Assembly (NCBI RefSeq): GCF_937616625.2
Contig: NC_065576.1
Coordinates: 14,448,501-14,512,500 of the forward strand
Length of the DNA: 64,000 nt
Direction: 5' to 3'
From: Mercurialis annua
Lineage: Eukaryota > Streptophyta > Magnoliopsida > Malpighiales > Euphorbiaceae
Part shown: positions 11,423-23,261 of the stretch, one piece after another
How positions within the stretch are numbered: the stretch's first letter is position 1
Layout: each line of letters begins with the position of its first letter
Translations under genes and position numbers: made by a program
Notes under the pieces: model-generated
Database searches by the model: none
What the model saw: only the letters and a program-made list of their open reading frames with translations
Told to the model about the DNA's origin: nothing

Positions 11423-12246
11423 TTAAAATAAATAGTTAAAAAAACTAACAAATCTAACATGTTAAATCTGCCACAGTTTTAATAGGGTAATCTATACAAA
11501 TCCTCTAAAAAGAGGTTTTGTTTATGTTAGTGACCCACGAAATAAGTTTGAGCAAAAATCTCTTATAAAAATTCAAAACTTTACTTTTATACCTCAATAC
11601 CCTAGAAAAACTAATTTATAATTGAATAAGACAATTGTGCCCTTATCTAATAAAAGCGTATGGAATTATCTTCTCTACCTCATCATCATAAACGTGACCA
11701 TCACCGCCGGCGAGATGAAATCCAAAGTGAAGAGTGCCACTAGTGTTAGAGATTTATCAAGATGAGGAGGCAGCGGCGATGAATTTGAGAGCATCGAATC
11801 TAGCTAGCAGATCGTTTTAATTAAGAGCAATTGTTTTGGGTTTGTTGAAGGATTGAAAATGGTCAGATTTTTAGCGGTGGTCGGGTTACGGTGGTCGAAC
11901 CGGCGTCGTGGTGGTCTCCAACCGCGGGTAACAGATGAAAAGAATCTGGCGATGTAATTCATCATGACGACAGTTTTCAGATGCCGAGGATCAATGCTCG
12001 GACTAAGAAAGGAGATTGAATCGATCTGATTTCTTACAAAAATGGCAGCAATTTATTCTTTACATTATCAATAAATAAGATGCTTTTCAATTAGTCTTTG
12101 TTTTGGTTTAGAAATTAATTTGATGTTTTTGGAAAAAATTATTTGAAGTAATAATTATGTTCAATATTAAATCTGAAGAAATTTAAATTGAAGTAGCAAT
12201 TATGTCATGTTCGAATCTGGAGAAAATGGAATATAATCAATTGTTG

Positions 12247-12609
12247 CATAATGATTTGGTCTACATATGTTTCAGTTCATCGTTTATATCTAGCAGACGA
12301 ACAACATTCATTTTCTCTACTACTTTTTTGTTTAGCATGAATTTTGAGTTAAAATACACGCTCAAATTTTGCGAACTGCTCATGTCCTCTTCTAGTCTTT
12401 GCATATCCAATTCAACCTCATCAACCTTCTTTAGCCACACTTGCATTTTATAGTTTATGTTTTCCCCTCTTTGTTGAGCTTATACTTCACAACTTGTTGC
12501 ACTTGGATAATATGCAGTGACTTGATCCTTGACGCAACCTGTTTTCAAGGGTACATTTTGCAATTTCAACCACAGGAGTGATCAAGATAGAAAAATCGAC
12601 GTTTTCCAT
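12247..12609 (-). pseudogene. Captured fragment of a CC-type NLR gene (5' end)
   Basis: Read on the minus strand from the ATG at 12609, the frame gives MENVDFSILITPVVEIAKC, like the start of plant CC-NB-ARC-LRR proteins (family pattern F....PIvEiakcl). After stops and a frame change it resumes near 12446 with VWLKKVDEVELDMQRLEEDM and later LNKKVVEKMNVV, which match the conserved coiled-coil block (W...v..ie.dv..leed ... Y.L.kkv.kk...v). The fragment stops before any NB-ARC P-loop. In-frame stops make it non-functional. It lies inside a Mutator-like element, which suggests capture. Recognition is by motif memory only. Confidence 0.55.
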
Positions 12610-12929
12610 GGAGTAGATGGAGTTTCATGAAACCATAAGAATTCAGCCATAAGAGTTCATTTGAAGACATTTACAAACATAGAGAAGAAGGTCATATATA
12701 TGTTAATGACTTGGAATCATTAACCATCAACACATAATTTGTAAAAAAATTTATCTTTGGAGATAGTGGGAGACATTGTGATTCTTAAATGTTTAAAATA
12801 TTATAGTTATAAAAAGAAGAGAATCATGTCTGCTTAACAAACTACATGTCATAACAAGTGCAGCATATGTCATGTTTATGAACACAACGTGAAGACATGA
12901 AAGATTATGTGTAAAAAAAAATTAGTATG

Positions 12930-13930
12930 TGATACTATTTCAGATTCACATAAGGTTGCTTTTCAGTTTTATAGATTGTCAATTACATTTCACTTAAAAA
13001 AATATTCAAATCTTATAATAGACTATATCTCAAAATGCTCTCTGTATAAAATGTCAAATAAAATTGTAGAGAGCATCAAGACAAATTCTATTAAAAATTA
13101 AATTAAGTTAGTTCAGTTGATATAGTTCACATCAGGTTGATTTTCGGTTTTATAGACTGTCAAATATTTTTCACTTAAAAAAATATTCAATTTGTTACTA
13201 CACTAAATTTCAAAATTCTCTCTATATAAAATGTCATTTAAGATTGCTAAGAGCAGTAAAACAAATTTTATTAAAAAATTGAATTAAGGTAGTTCAGTTG
13301 ATATGTGTTCACATCAGGTTGATTTTTGGTTTTATAGACTGCAAATATACACTTAAAAAAAATATTCAATTTGTATATTACACTAAATCTCAAAATTCTC
13401 TCTATAAAAATGTATTTAAGATTGTAAAGAGCAGTAAGAAAAATTTTATTAAAAATTGAATTAAAGAAGTTCAGTTGATATAAGTTCACATTCGGGTCAC
13501 ATTAGGTTGATTTTCAGTTTTATAGTCTATCAAGTACATTCATTTAAAAGAGATATTCAATTTGTGTATATAAAATGTCATCTAAATTGTAAAGAGCAGT
13601 AAGATAAATTTGATTAAAAATTTAATTAAAGTAGTTAAGTTGATATAGGTTCACATCAGGTTCATATCAGGATGATTTTCGGTTTTATAGTCTGTCAAAT
13701 ACATTTCATTTAAAAAGAGATATTCAGTTAGTATATTATATACTAAATCTCAAAATTCTCTCTATATAAAATGTCATTTAAAATTGTAAAGAATAACAAG
13801 ACAAATTTGATTTTGAATTAAAATAATTCAGTTGATATAGGTCCGCACCAGATTGATTTTCAATTTTATAAGTTATCATATACATTTCAATTAAAAGAGT
13901 TATTCAATTTTATAATAAAAAATAAAGGAG
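12930..13930. repeat. Tandem array of ~180 bp monomers (6 copies)
   Basis: The anchor ggttgattttcggttttatag (variants) recurs at about 12954, 13135, 13317, 13504, 13670 and 13851, spacings 181, 182, 187, 166 and 181. Each unit also holds 'cacttaaaaaaatattcaa', 'tctcaaaattctctctatataaaatgtca' type blocks and 'gagcagtaagacaaat'. Copies are well diverged. Some open frames arise from the array but differ between units. Confidence 0.85.
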
Positions 13931-15033
13931 CTGTAAAGGTCAGATGGAATAAAAGTTAAAAAATAAAATTAAAAACCATCAAATTCATAAAACCATACAA
14001 AAAGAATATCATAACAAAAAATAATTATGCTAAAAAGCATACATGTATCTAACAGGAAGATGAAATCAGCTGACAAAAATGTAGAAAGTGTACAATTTCA
14101 TAACCCAAAAAAGCACAAAACTAAAACATTGATCAAAGAAATAAAACCCACTTACCAAAATATTATTAAAATTCAAGTTAAGTTTAATTAAGCTTATAAA
14201 GGTTACAACTTCTCTTATTCAAGAATCGATAGAAATCACAATAATAAATATAATCTTTTCTTCATATTGTCAGCAATCAAACACAAGCATACATGAAATT
14301 GTAAACATTTTGGGACAGACCTTGAGAAAGAAGAGTTGTTATTACAATTAGACAAAATACCACCTTCTACAAAAAGACATTTTCTAATTAAAAAAAAAAA
14401 GATGATCTTTCTCCTCTACTAATTATGTTTTTTGTTACTACCTATGTGTGTATTGCTTTTGTTTTATATCTGGGTTTTTTCTTACACCCAGCGTCTCCAG
14501 CCATGGCTGCGATTTGATTGATTCAAAATATCCAATAACAACAACATCAAATACGCGACACATTATCATCATTCAATTTTCAGTTTGTCGAAACCAAACT
14601 TTATCAAATTTCAACCACTTCTCTCCAATCTCCTCCAAAATTTGCTTATCTAATCTCTAGATCCTCCGACTGCCGGAGATCCGACCAATGGAAAAAAGTG
14701 CAAAAGCACATATGGAGAAGAAACTCAATAAGCGAGGGGGTGAGCAGCATCAGTGATCGATCGGTCGACTACAATAATAGAAAACAGCGAGGGAGGAAGT
14801 AGCACTGGAGATGGATCTCAGTTGACAGCAATAGTAGAAAACAATGATTGAGGTAGCAGTTGTGGGTGTTAGAGAAGAAAAGGGAGGGTAAAATAGAACT
14901 AAAATTAAAATGAGGTATAGGTAGAAACTGATTTTAAAAAAAAAAGGAGATCTTCGCATTGAATTATTTTCTAAGTCACTAATATAAACTTTTCAATTTT
15001 TAGGTTATATGGTGTAATTTTCTCGTTTTAATA

Positions 15034-15575
15034 TGTTGCAAGTTGTGGGTCTCTCTATTGGTCATCTGATAGTAATTTTTTTTAACAAAGATAGATTATA
15101 TTAAGATAAAATTGAAGTACATCATAGAAAATTAAATGTCAAAAAATCAAGAACAACAAATTAAAACTAACATTCGATCTACGAAAAAATGAAACATAAA
15201 ATATAAAGATTACAGGAGGAAACTTTGAAAGCGCAAAACAAACCGAGAAGATCTTGTGCACCATTTACACCTGTAGAGAAATACATAGTTTGTTTCATTT
15301 CAAAATATACTTCAATCGAACTCTAAAACAGCTTGAATCTTCAAGAAATTTGAAATTAAAGCTCGAACAATCACTAAAAAATCTTGAATAATTAAAGGAT
15401 CTATATAAACAAACACAAATTTCATAAGAACATACTAAAATACACATAGATTTTCAAAAGAAATGTATTTTATTTGAAAAAAAACTCATAAAATATTGAC
15501 AGATCAATGAAAAAACTATGATTTTTGGTCTAAACCGAAAATCACAGTTTTTTCACCGAAGAGGAGAGATTATTA
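15034..15575. other. No gene recognised
   Basis: AT-rich sequence between two transposons. No convincing ORF or repeat seen. Confidence 0.4.
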
Positions 15576-15774
15576 GGTAAACTCAGTCTACCACGTCATT
15601 CGTGGACAAGTCTATCATATTATGACACGTAATTAAAATGGTAACACTATTGTAATTTTGTTTATTATTTTTTTACACTTTTAAATAGTAATATTACGAT
15701 AGTGGCACTATTTTAATGACGTGTTATAATGTGATAGGTTTAGTCCACGGATGACGTGGTGAACTGAGTCTACC
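15576..15774. mobile_element. Small TIR element (~199 bp)
   Basis: The left arm ggtaaactcagtctaccacg, continuing to 'tatgacacgt', matches the complement of the right arm ending 'gaactgagtctacc' over about 60 bp. No clear target duplication was seen, so its superfamily is open. The transcript would fold into a long hairpin. Confidence 0.6.
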
Positions 15775-16116
15775 AAAAAATTTATCAACCGAAGAAAATG
15801 AAAGAATTGATGAAAGTTCCAGAGAGAGTTGGAGATTTTTTAGAGGGAATAAGGAAAGGCACTGCAGCTAATAGTAACTTTATATAACTAATTTAATAAG
15901 AAAAGAACCAATGCAATTTTAAACTTAATTACAAAATAAGTATTCTAATTGTTATTAACTTATGTAGTGCCATTTTTTTAAACCTATTGATAATTATTTA
16001 CAAAAAAAAACCTATTGAATAATTATAAAATAAATAATTTGAATTAAAGCCAAAAAAAATTTACATCTATTAATATAGATTAATAATTATGTATAATAAT
16101 TTAAGTAATAATTAAA

Positions 16117-17062
16117 GGGTTAATTATTATTGCCCCCATAAACTTTGTTCCGAAATACTATTTCCCCTTCGGAGAAAAAACCCCGACTATTTCTATCTGA
16201 ATTTTATGTTTCAGCTAACTAAAACTCCTTATAAAGGGGTATTCGTTAGGGATTACTATACTTTTGGTGTTTCAACTTTTTACAAAATGACGATATGGTC
16301 TTTGAACTTTATTTTGTATCAAACTGGTATTACAACTTGTTGAATAATTACAAAGAAGTATATTTGTCAGTTTCTGACTTTAACCAGTTTTCAAACTTTT
16401 TAGTTATTTCAGTTTTAGTCATTCATCTTTAAAAACGTTCAAATAAATCTTAAATAAAAAATTAATTAATTATTTTTTAAATTTTTTATTCTTTTTTAAA
16501 AAATTAATTTTAAATTTTTTATTATAAATTAAAAAATTAATTTTTTATTTATTTTTCGCGGTGTATCTGTAAATCGGATAATGGTGGATCCGTGAAACAG
16601 TAGACGATGTTGGGTCGTATTGAATATTTTTAATTTTTAGTAATTAATATAAATTAAATTTAAAAAATATTTAATCGTTTAATTTTGTGATGATTTTGGT
16701 TTTTTATGTACAATTAATAACATAAATATCTAATTTGTATCTAGGATAAAAATAAAGAATTATTTTGAACTTTTTTCCAAATGAAAAAATATCAATTCAA
16801 TACATTAGAGTAACCTGTAACTTGTTGGTGACCTGCTAAAAAAACACCAATTTGTAATTTTCTAACAAGTTCACACGCTGATTCGTGATAAATTTTAGTT
16901 CAAAAACTAACTTGTTATTTTTTAAAAAGTTCACACACCAAAAGTATGGTAATCCCTATTCGTTAAGAAAACACAAATGTCAAGGGATAAACAATTGACT
17001 TTTTAAAACTCATGCAGCAAGTAATATTTCGGACCAAACCTATGGGGTAATAGTATTAACCC
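16117..17062. mobile_element. Outer Mutator-like foldback element, perfect 9 bp TSD
   Basis: Left end gggttaattattattgcccc and the complement of the right end (gggttaatactattacccca) are inverted repeats, continuing through 'ccgaaata'. The 9-mer ataattaaa precedes (16108-16116) and follows (17063-17071) exactly. A second element (16249-16956) is inserted inside; without it the outer element is only ~230 bp. Confidence 0.85.
16249..16956. mobile_element. Inner Mutator-like element nested in 16117-17062
   Basis: Ends are inverted repeats (gggattactatacttttggtg against caccaaaagtatggtaatccc) and it is bordered by the exact 9-mer tattcgtta at 16240-16248 and 16957-16965. Those 9-mers lie within the outer element, proving insertion order: outer first, inner later. 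No transposase frame is present. Confidence 0.9.
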
Positions 17063-17071
17063 ATAATTAAA

Positions 17072-18069
17072 ATAGTTAAACTTATATAAAGAATCATGTA
17101 AATATTACTCACTTGCCATAGTTTTTAATAATTGAAAATTGCAAATTGAAAATTGAAAATTGAGAATTGAAAATTGCTCACGTGTATAACATGTGGTGAA
17201 AAACTACAATACTAGCTTTTAATAATTGAAAATTGTACAAAATTAAATACAAAACTAATTCTAATAAAATTTAAATAACTAAAAAATTAATACAAACTTA
17301 ATTCTAATAACAATTAAGAAGTTATTTACAAGTTTAATTAATTAAAGAGTTTTACTTCCATTAGAGTGTAATTTTAATATGAGTCGATTTTTATAAAATT
17401 GTAGTTCAAGTAATCTTGCTTTATTACTTATTAAATTAGCATAGAGCAATAAATCGAAAATTGAATTCGTTTATGTATAGCTACGTAGAGCTAAGGGCTG
17501 GGTTCACATCTATGATTTCATGCATTTTCAAGTGGATCCTTACAATTTATAAGCTATCCTAAATTTTCTCTAAATTTTAACTATGACTTCACCAAATTAA
17601 TTACTATATGTATGTTCGACAAATTAACTACTATGCAGTAAGAAAGAGAATAAACTACAAATATGTATGGATTCGTATGCATTTTCAGTAATTAGTTTAT
17701 GTTACGGATCATACAAATAACACTCAAGTACTATAATTTTATTTAAATAAAAAATTTCAATAATTAATAAAACTAAAATATTTTATTTAATTATTGAAAT
17801 AATATATAATGCATACAATGGGTCATGTAAATATCATAATATAAATTAATTATGAATTAAAAAATAGCCATATTACTAATTTAAATAATTAGTTAAAACT
17901 ATTAATTAAGGTATGCTACTTTTAATGAACATTAAATTTATTAATTTTTAGTATTTAAAATATATACTCCCAAATAAAAAGATAATATTTTATTTAATAT
18001 TTTAATTATTATTAAATACAGCGGGTCATTAAGTATCGCTCACGTGCGTAGCACGTGGCGAAAAACTAA
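17072..18069 (+). mobile_element. Helitron 3'-terminus-like fragments
   Basis: Two plus-strand stretches resemble Helitron 3' ends: 17178-17209 (cacgtgtataacatgtgg, a small hairpin, then 'tgaaaaacta') and 18041-18069 (cacgtgcgtagcacgtgg hairpin, then gcgaaaaactaa). Plant Helitrons end in a short hairpin followed by CTRR. The second one ends CTAA followed by T. No 5' end is established; sequence between them is very AT-rich and without ORFs. Confidence 0.45.
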
Positions 18070-18329
18070 TAGGGTAGAATTACATCAAAATCTAATTCTT
18101 TTATTTATAAATTATCTAATATTGGCTATTTAGAAAAAGTCTATTTTTTGATAAAAGTAATAATTTAAGCACAACTTTTTCAACTTGAAAAATAATGAAT
18201 TTTTTTAAAAGTTCCGAAATTTTGGCCCCGAAATTATTCTCCACCATTTGAATGCATATGCGGCGATTAAAGCACAGTTTATTTACCGCGTACTCGACAT
18301 TGTGGCACTAACTCAAACACTATTCTCAG

Positions 18330-18445
18330 TCTGAAACTTATATTTTATAAGCGTTTTGACAACTTCACCCTCTTTTCTTCTTATAAATTATTGTATACGC
18401 ATGAAACTTATATTTTATAAGCGTTTTGACAGCTTCACCCTCATA
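18330..18445. repeat. Direct repeat of ~43 bp
   Basis: The block gaaacttatattttataagc followed by 'gttttgacarcttcaccctc' occurs at about 18332-18373 and again at 18402-18443, separated by ~28 bp. No function is evident. Confidence 0.8.
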
Positions 18446-19614
18446 AACGACTTGTATTCTCTTTTTGGTAGGCTATGTCTTGCAGGTTAACTATAGCTAA
18501 TAAGGTTTTTAGTTTTTGTGATTCTTACACGAGGATTGTTTGGTTTTCCATGCAGCAATATAAATGAAATTTTGCAGTCTTTTAAATGGATACATGGGTA
18601 AGAAATATATGAATATAAATGTGTGGTATGCGAGATTTTCCTAACTATAGAAGGATATCGTTCTTCTTGGAAATCCATAGGGTGTTGTGTTCAAGAGGTG
18701 TATTGGCTAGGCATCGTCGCCAATTATGTTTACCGATTGCTATCCCCTGCCTGTCACAGTTGATGTCCATGTCACGGTGATGGCCTGAGCCATGGGAGCG
18801 AACTCCTCAAGTGATGAAAACGAGACGTCTCCTTGATTATGGGTCAATTCCTTAGTGTTTTTCCTTGAGTTGCTAGTGCCTTCCATTTGGTTGTATACAT
18901 TTTATAGTGACGCACTAGTTTAACCAATTCATGGAGTTTTTCCTTGGGGGTAACCCTATTGTCTTTATGCATGACATGCACTTCTATTTCTTTTGTCCAA
19001 ACATCCCTTTTTTAAATTTTCAACATAAAGAGGCTTTTCTTTTTCTTTTTTCTTGAATTTTTTTTTTGGATTTTGAGCTAAGCGTATCGCCATGTATTTA
19101 TTCTAATCGCCTCATTAGGAGTTCTCAATTTGAGGAGCGTTACATCTCTATGTTCTCTTCTTCTTTTAGTTACATACTTTTTTAGAGAATTGGGTCGACT
19201 AATACGTCTTAAAGGCGTTGCTAAGTGTCGAATACTATGATTTAGGGCTTTCAAGTGATTGAGTCTTTAGGAGCAAGCTCGGAAGGGAGAAAGCTCATAG
19301 TACACGTCTTGTACACAAGGGAGGTTCCCTAAGCGGGGTATTCTTTAGCGTAGTGTCTTGTGTTGTTCCCTATTTGAGTTTAAATGATATGTTGGGTTTC
19401 ATGGCATGCAAGTATACGTTTATTCTAGCGGTCTTACTCATGAAATTAATTCTATGGATACTCCTAGGTTGGAAGCACTGACGTTAAGCGTATCGATCAA
19501 GAGAATCAACTTCTTATTTTGGTTGTTGCTATTTTTTTGTCTACTATTTCCACTAAATATTTTTTTTAGACATCTCAATATTTTCAACAATACTAGTGAG
19601 CAAAGGCGGGTTTA
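18446..19614 (-). pseudogene. Possible gag-like retroelement remnant (weak)
   Basis: On the minus strand about 18830-19005 reads as one open piece with KRDVWTKEIEVHVMHKDNRV and KEKLHELVKLVRHYK, a charged helix-like stretch that could be retroelement gag. It lies on the internal side of a minus-strand LTR fragment (19615-20480), which suits a gag position. I cannot name a domain. Other parts of this stretch show nothing definable. Confidence 0.25.
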
Positions 19615-20480
19615 AGGGCCCAGCGCGGGAGCCCTGCTCACTCAAACTTATGGCAATCTTAATGGTTTTAACTTGAAAATGGAGTCGCCAACTAGCTAAG
19701 TTAGGAAATACCTAATCTACTGATTAGACGTCTCACTCGCTTATGGATACATAAGAGGTCGTGTATCAAACTGAATGATCCGGGATCGCCATCACAATTA
19801 AATCTTGTACTTGGTTTATTAATTTTATCGATTTATCAGGCATATCCCAAGTAATATAATTTATGTTATACAAGCCATAATAGTCTTATGAAATAGAACG
19901 TCTAGAAATAAATGCTAGAAAGTAAATGATTGGAAATAAATGATGAAATAGATGTAAACATACATTACATTAATGACTGGCATATGACTCAATTTGGACT
20001 GGCATGGTGAGCAAGAAACGAATACTCCTAAACAAGCATATAACCTTTGAGGTTTCTAACATGTAACAAAAAAAAAATGGATTTTATTCCAACTACTGCA
20101 TAAGGCTATAGCGGGTGTAAAAGTGTGATTGATTTTATTATTTACCGTCTTGGATACATAAACAACCACTATTATAGTTTACATGGAAATCCTAGGGTTT
20201 CTATGTGATTTGATTATTTTAGATTAAGTTAACTTGATTATCTGATTAATACTGTTAATATTAGATCTAGACATACTTTTAAAGCAATAACATTTTTAGC
20301 ATAGACAAAATAGTAGTTGATATACATACAAGGTTTAAGTAGCAAACTAAAGATTCGGCTATGAAAAAAGGCAACAATTCTAGAGAATAAAATATAAAAA
20401 GGATTCATATATAATTACAAATCCATTTAAGTAAACTTCCTACTACAAAATTAAAATACAAATGCCATTGAAAAGTAGTT
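19615..20480 (-). mobile_element. LTR fragment of a Ty3/gypsy (Tat/Ogre-like) element, minus strand
   Basis: The reverse complement matches the 3' part of the LTR found at 24862-26551: 'ggcgactccatttt', 'ccataagtttgagtgagc' near 19630-19690, and 'aatcaaatcacatagaaaccctagg' type sequence near 20190-20210 (compare 26398-26424). Borders are approximate. Probably a relative rather than a recent copy. Confidence 0.5.
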
Positions 20481-20488
20481 AAAAATAG

Positions 20489-20805
20489 GAGGTTAATATT
20501 ATAAAAATTCATAAACTATACCTTTTTTTTCAATTTTATCAAAAACTTTAAAACGTCTCAATTGTATGCATGAAGTTTCATTTTTTTTCCTCAATTTGAT
20601 ACACGGTGTCATAATATGATAACGTGCAGGACTGCCAAAAATAATGTCCACCTCATAAAACTCACACTAATAAATGAGCGTCACGTCAGCATATGCATCT
20701 AATTGAGAAAACAATGAAACTTCCTGCATACAATTGAGACGTTTTAAAATTCATGATTAAATTGACAAAACAAGTATAGTTTACAAATTTACTTAACATT
20801 ACTCC
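20489..20805. mobile_element. Foldback MITE (317 bp), Mutator-like
   Basis: Inverted repeats: 'ataaactata', 'aaaacgtctcaattgtatgc' and 'atgaagtttcatt' on the left face 'atagtttaca', 'gcatacaattgagacgtttt' and 'aatgaaacttc' on the right. Flanking 9-mers taaaaatag (20480-20488) and taaaaataa (20806-20814) match 8 of 9. Same family style as 11114-11422. Confidence 0.75.
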
Positions 20806-21017
20806 TAAAAATAACCACAGTCTTGTTTTGTGCATTACTGTGAAAGACTCTGTTGTTTCTACACTCTCAAATTTCCTACACCACAAGAAACCATAAAATA
20901 TGTCATAATTGCTAGTAAGGTCCTCTAGGAATAATATTTTGTCATTGAATCATAAAATCCACATGAAGAACTAAAAAAGATCCAAATGATGTCTAACTTC
21001 TGAAGAATGTTACACCA

Positions 21018-22159
21018 ATTTTTTTTTGTGGAGAAAAACCAAAAAAGAGGTCTATTACTGATTGCAACAGAGAATACAACAAAGCATAAAAAACTCCAAA
21101 AAAACCAGCAGACTGACAGAACCACTGCAACTAAGCACAAGGGAACAGGCTCCCTAAAAGAAACAAAGCAATAAGGAGGCTAGATTATAAGCCATGAATA
21201 TTCAAAACATCAAAATAAATAGGAGAGGTGGACTTAGTGTAGATGAACTTCCCCAGGATAGTCAACTTGATACCATTGATGATAGCCTTAGTAGAGATAC
21301 TCTCATTCTTGAAAATCTTGTGATTTCTGGCCCTCCAAAGATGATAAACTGTAGAAGCAAATAGGTTCCTTCTGAAAGCAGCTTTAATATTATCGCCAGC
21401 AGCGTTTTTACAGAATGAGCTGACCAGTCTTCTCCAATTTCTGATGTTGGAAGGACAATTACAGATAGGGAGAATTTTGCTCTAAATAAACCTGGCTATA
21501 GAGCAACTGAAAAACAAATGGTCAATTGTTTCAGTCTCAGAGTTGCAAAGACCACATATATCATCAGAAGTCACACCCCATTTCATGAGCCTGTTTTTGG
21601 TTCTAATTCTCCTCTTCATAATTAGCCAAAGGATGAAACTGTATCTGGGAATGTTATTCTTACCCCAAACCAGATTGTGCCAGGAAACATCCCCATAATG
21701 AGTTCTATAAATGTTCCAGGTTTGAGCAATAGAGAAGTTGTTGCCTTTAACCACCTTCCATTCAATTTTGTCAGGGAAGTTCTGTTGAGGATGAAAGTTG
21801 CTTCTTATATAATTCCAAGTATCTTCTGTAGCTGAATCCATAGGGTCAGAGAGAACCCAGTTGTTCCGTCTGAAAAGATCAGCAACTTTTGTAGACTTTG
21901 CTATATCAGCCTCTCTCATTTTGACTCGAGGAAATTTCTCAGTCATTGAACATCCATGTAACCAAGGATCATTCCAGAAATTGATTTTGCTGCAATCACC
22001 AACTCTATAAGAAAGAACACTTTTAATATAGTCCTTGATAATGACAAGGCCCCTCCAAATCCAGCTTGAATTGTTGTTGTTTTTAATTCCCCAATAGCTA
22101 CCATTCTTGATCTTGTTGTGATTGATCCATTGGACCCAAAAAGACTTGGAATTGCTAAG
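21018..22159 (-). mobile_element. 5'-truncated LINE, C-terminal part, minus strand
   Basis: The minus frame 21946-21482 gives a good zf-RVT domain: KIEWKVVKGNNFSIAQTWNI, then NNIPRYSFILWLIMKRRIRTKNRL and the Cys/His block DDICGLCNSETETIDHLFF. A TAG replaces the expected Trp at the end of this frame (ARFI*SK), and the reading resumes to a tail with YHLWRARNHKIFKN. Upstream pieces (about 22140-21950, two frames) read FWVQWINHNKIK and NFWNDPWLHG, typical of the region before zf-RVT. A T-run at 21017-21026 could be the poly(A) of the minus-strand element. Confidence 0.8.
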
Positions 22160-23261
22160 TGTTGGCTAAAGGCCTTTATCCATAATCCTTTGTTTTGATG
22201 ATAACCAAAGGCCACTAATTTTGTTTACCCAAGTGTTACAAAGCCCATATCCTAGAAGCATCTTGAATGGTTTCTTATTACTCAAGAAAAATGAATGGAG
22301 GGCATTTCGGTCATCAAGCTAAAAGAGCCAGGTCAGCTTCTGCACAAAGGTTGGATCCGTACTTCTGTCAGGCTGAGCTACTTACAAACAAAAGCAGCAG
22401 TTTACTACTATCTCACAAGCCAACGAAATATTCAAGCTGATTGGACCAGCTCAGCTCAAGGAGGCTCCTCCATTTGTCATCTTATACACCTTGCAATTTG
22501 GATAAGGATGACTCAGCCTTTCTCTAGAAGATTTTTGAAGACTATATAAAGGGCTCCTTCTTCATTTTCAATAGTGTGGAATCTCAGAAAGAAATCATCA
22601 ACCACCATCCTTGTGTGCTTAATACTTTGGTCATTCCTCTTAAAAGAACTAGGGCTAGTTTTGAGTGAGAGTTTTCATACCACAAATCTGTGATCACTTG
22701 TGAGGATTAGACTAGCTTCTGGGTAGAACTGGGTCTTCATTCTCAAAGGGAAATAGTTTGCTGAAGCTAAAGAAATCAGCTTGTAATTTACATACTAGCT
22801 TCTAGGTAGAACTAGGGTTGTAATCTTAAGGCTTTGTCTCTAGCCCGTAATAGAGACTAAAGAGTGGAAATCTAAGGATGGGTATCCTTAAGGAGTGGAT
22901 GTAGGCAGGGTTGCCGAACCACTATAAAAATATGGCCTCATCTTTTATGCTTTTCACTTTAGCTCTTTACTCTCCTTAGTTTACTGATTGATTAGTTTTA
23001 AAAAGAGTTTTCCAAACTAAACCTAATTTCAAATCTCTGTGTTTTAACTCTTGCCAAATCTAGTTTATCTTCTGATCTTGTTTTAAAGCTACCAAGTTCT
23101 TCAATACTTGTCTAGCTCAAACAAGAAGCTATTCCGATTAGCTTGAGCTAACTTCATAGCTTATCACATTTAAAGGAAAAGTTTTTAACTCCCATTTAAA
23201 CCCCCCCCCCCCCCCCCCCCCACACACACAACCCCCCTTGAGCTATTGCTGGACCCAATAC
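22160..23261 (+). mobile_element. Copia-type LTR (probable solo LTR)
   Basis: It begins TGTTGGCTAAAGGCC and a few bases on has 'gttttgatgataaccaaagg', as in SIRE-type Copia LTRs. A TATA box lies at 22543-22550. The LTR has the typical downstream segment 'aaggagtggatgtaggcagg gttgccgaaccac' (22890-22923) and a C-rich tract (23201-23237). The 5-mers ctaag before and ctaaa after match 4 of 5, so the right border at 23261 is tentative. No internal Copia domains follow. Confidence 0.65.
23201..23237. repeat. Poly(C) run of 21 followed by (CA)n
   Basis: 21 consecutive C (23201-23221), then acacacacaa and another C6 run. It lies in the C-rich tract usual near this part of Copia LTRs but is unusually long. 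Confidence 0.95.

Larger units (their letters stand above)
11485..15024. mobile_element. Pack-MULE-like element, 3.5 kb, perfect 9 bp TSD
   Basis: The left end (gggtaatctatacaaatcc, then 'gtttatgttagtgac' and 'caaaaatctctta') matches the complement of the right end ('gtttatattagtgac' and 'gaagatctcc' read in reverse). The 9 bases gttttaata occur exactly on both sides (11476-11484 and 15025-15033). This fits a Mutator-like insertion. No transposase was recognised. Inside are a minus-strand fragment resembling the start of an NLR resistance gene and a six-unit array of ~180 bp repeats, so it is probably a non-autonomous element that captured host DNA. Confidence 0.7.

Noticed and set aside
12930..13930. 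CRISPR-like array or centromeric satellite
   Set aside because: Repeats are ~180 bp, diverged and contiguous with no short repeat/spacer structure, in a plant. Only six units inside a transposon, so no evidence of a centromere.
22295..22549. 84-residue plus-strand frame as a gene
   Set aside because: It lies wholly inside a Copia-type LTR upstream of its TATA box.
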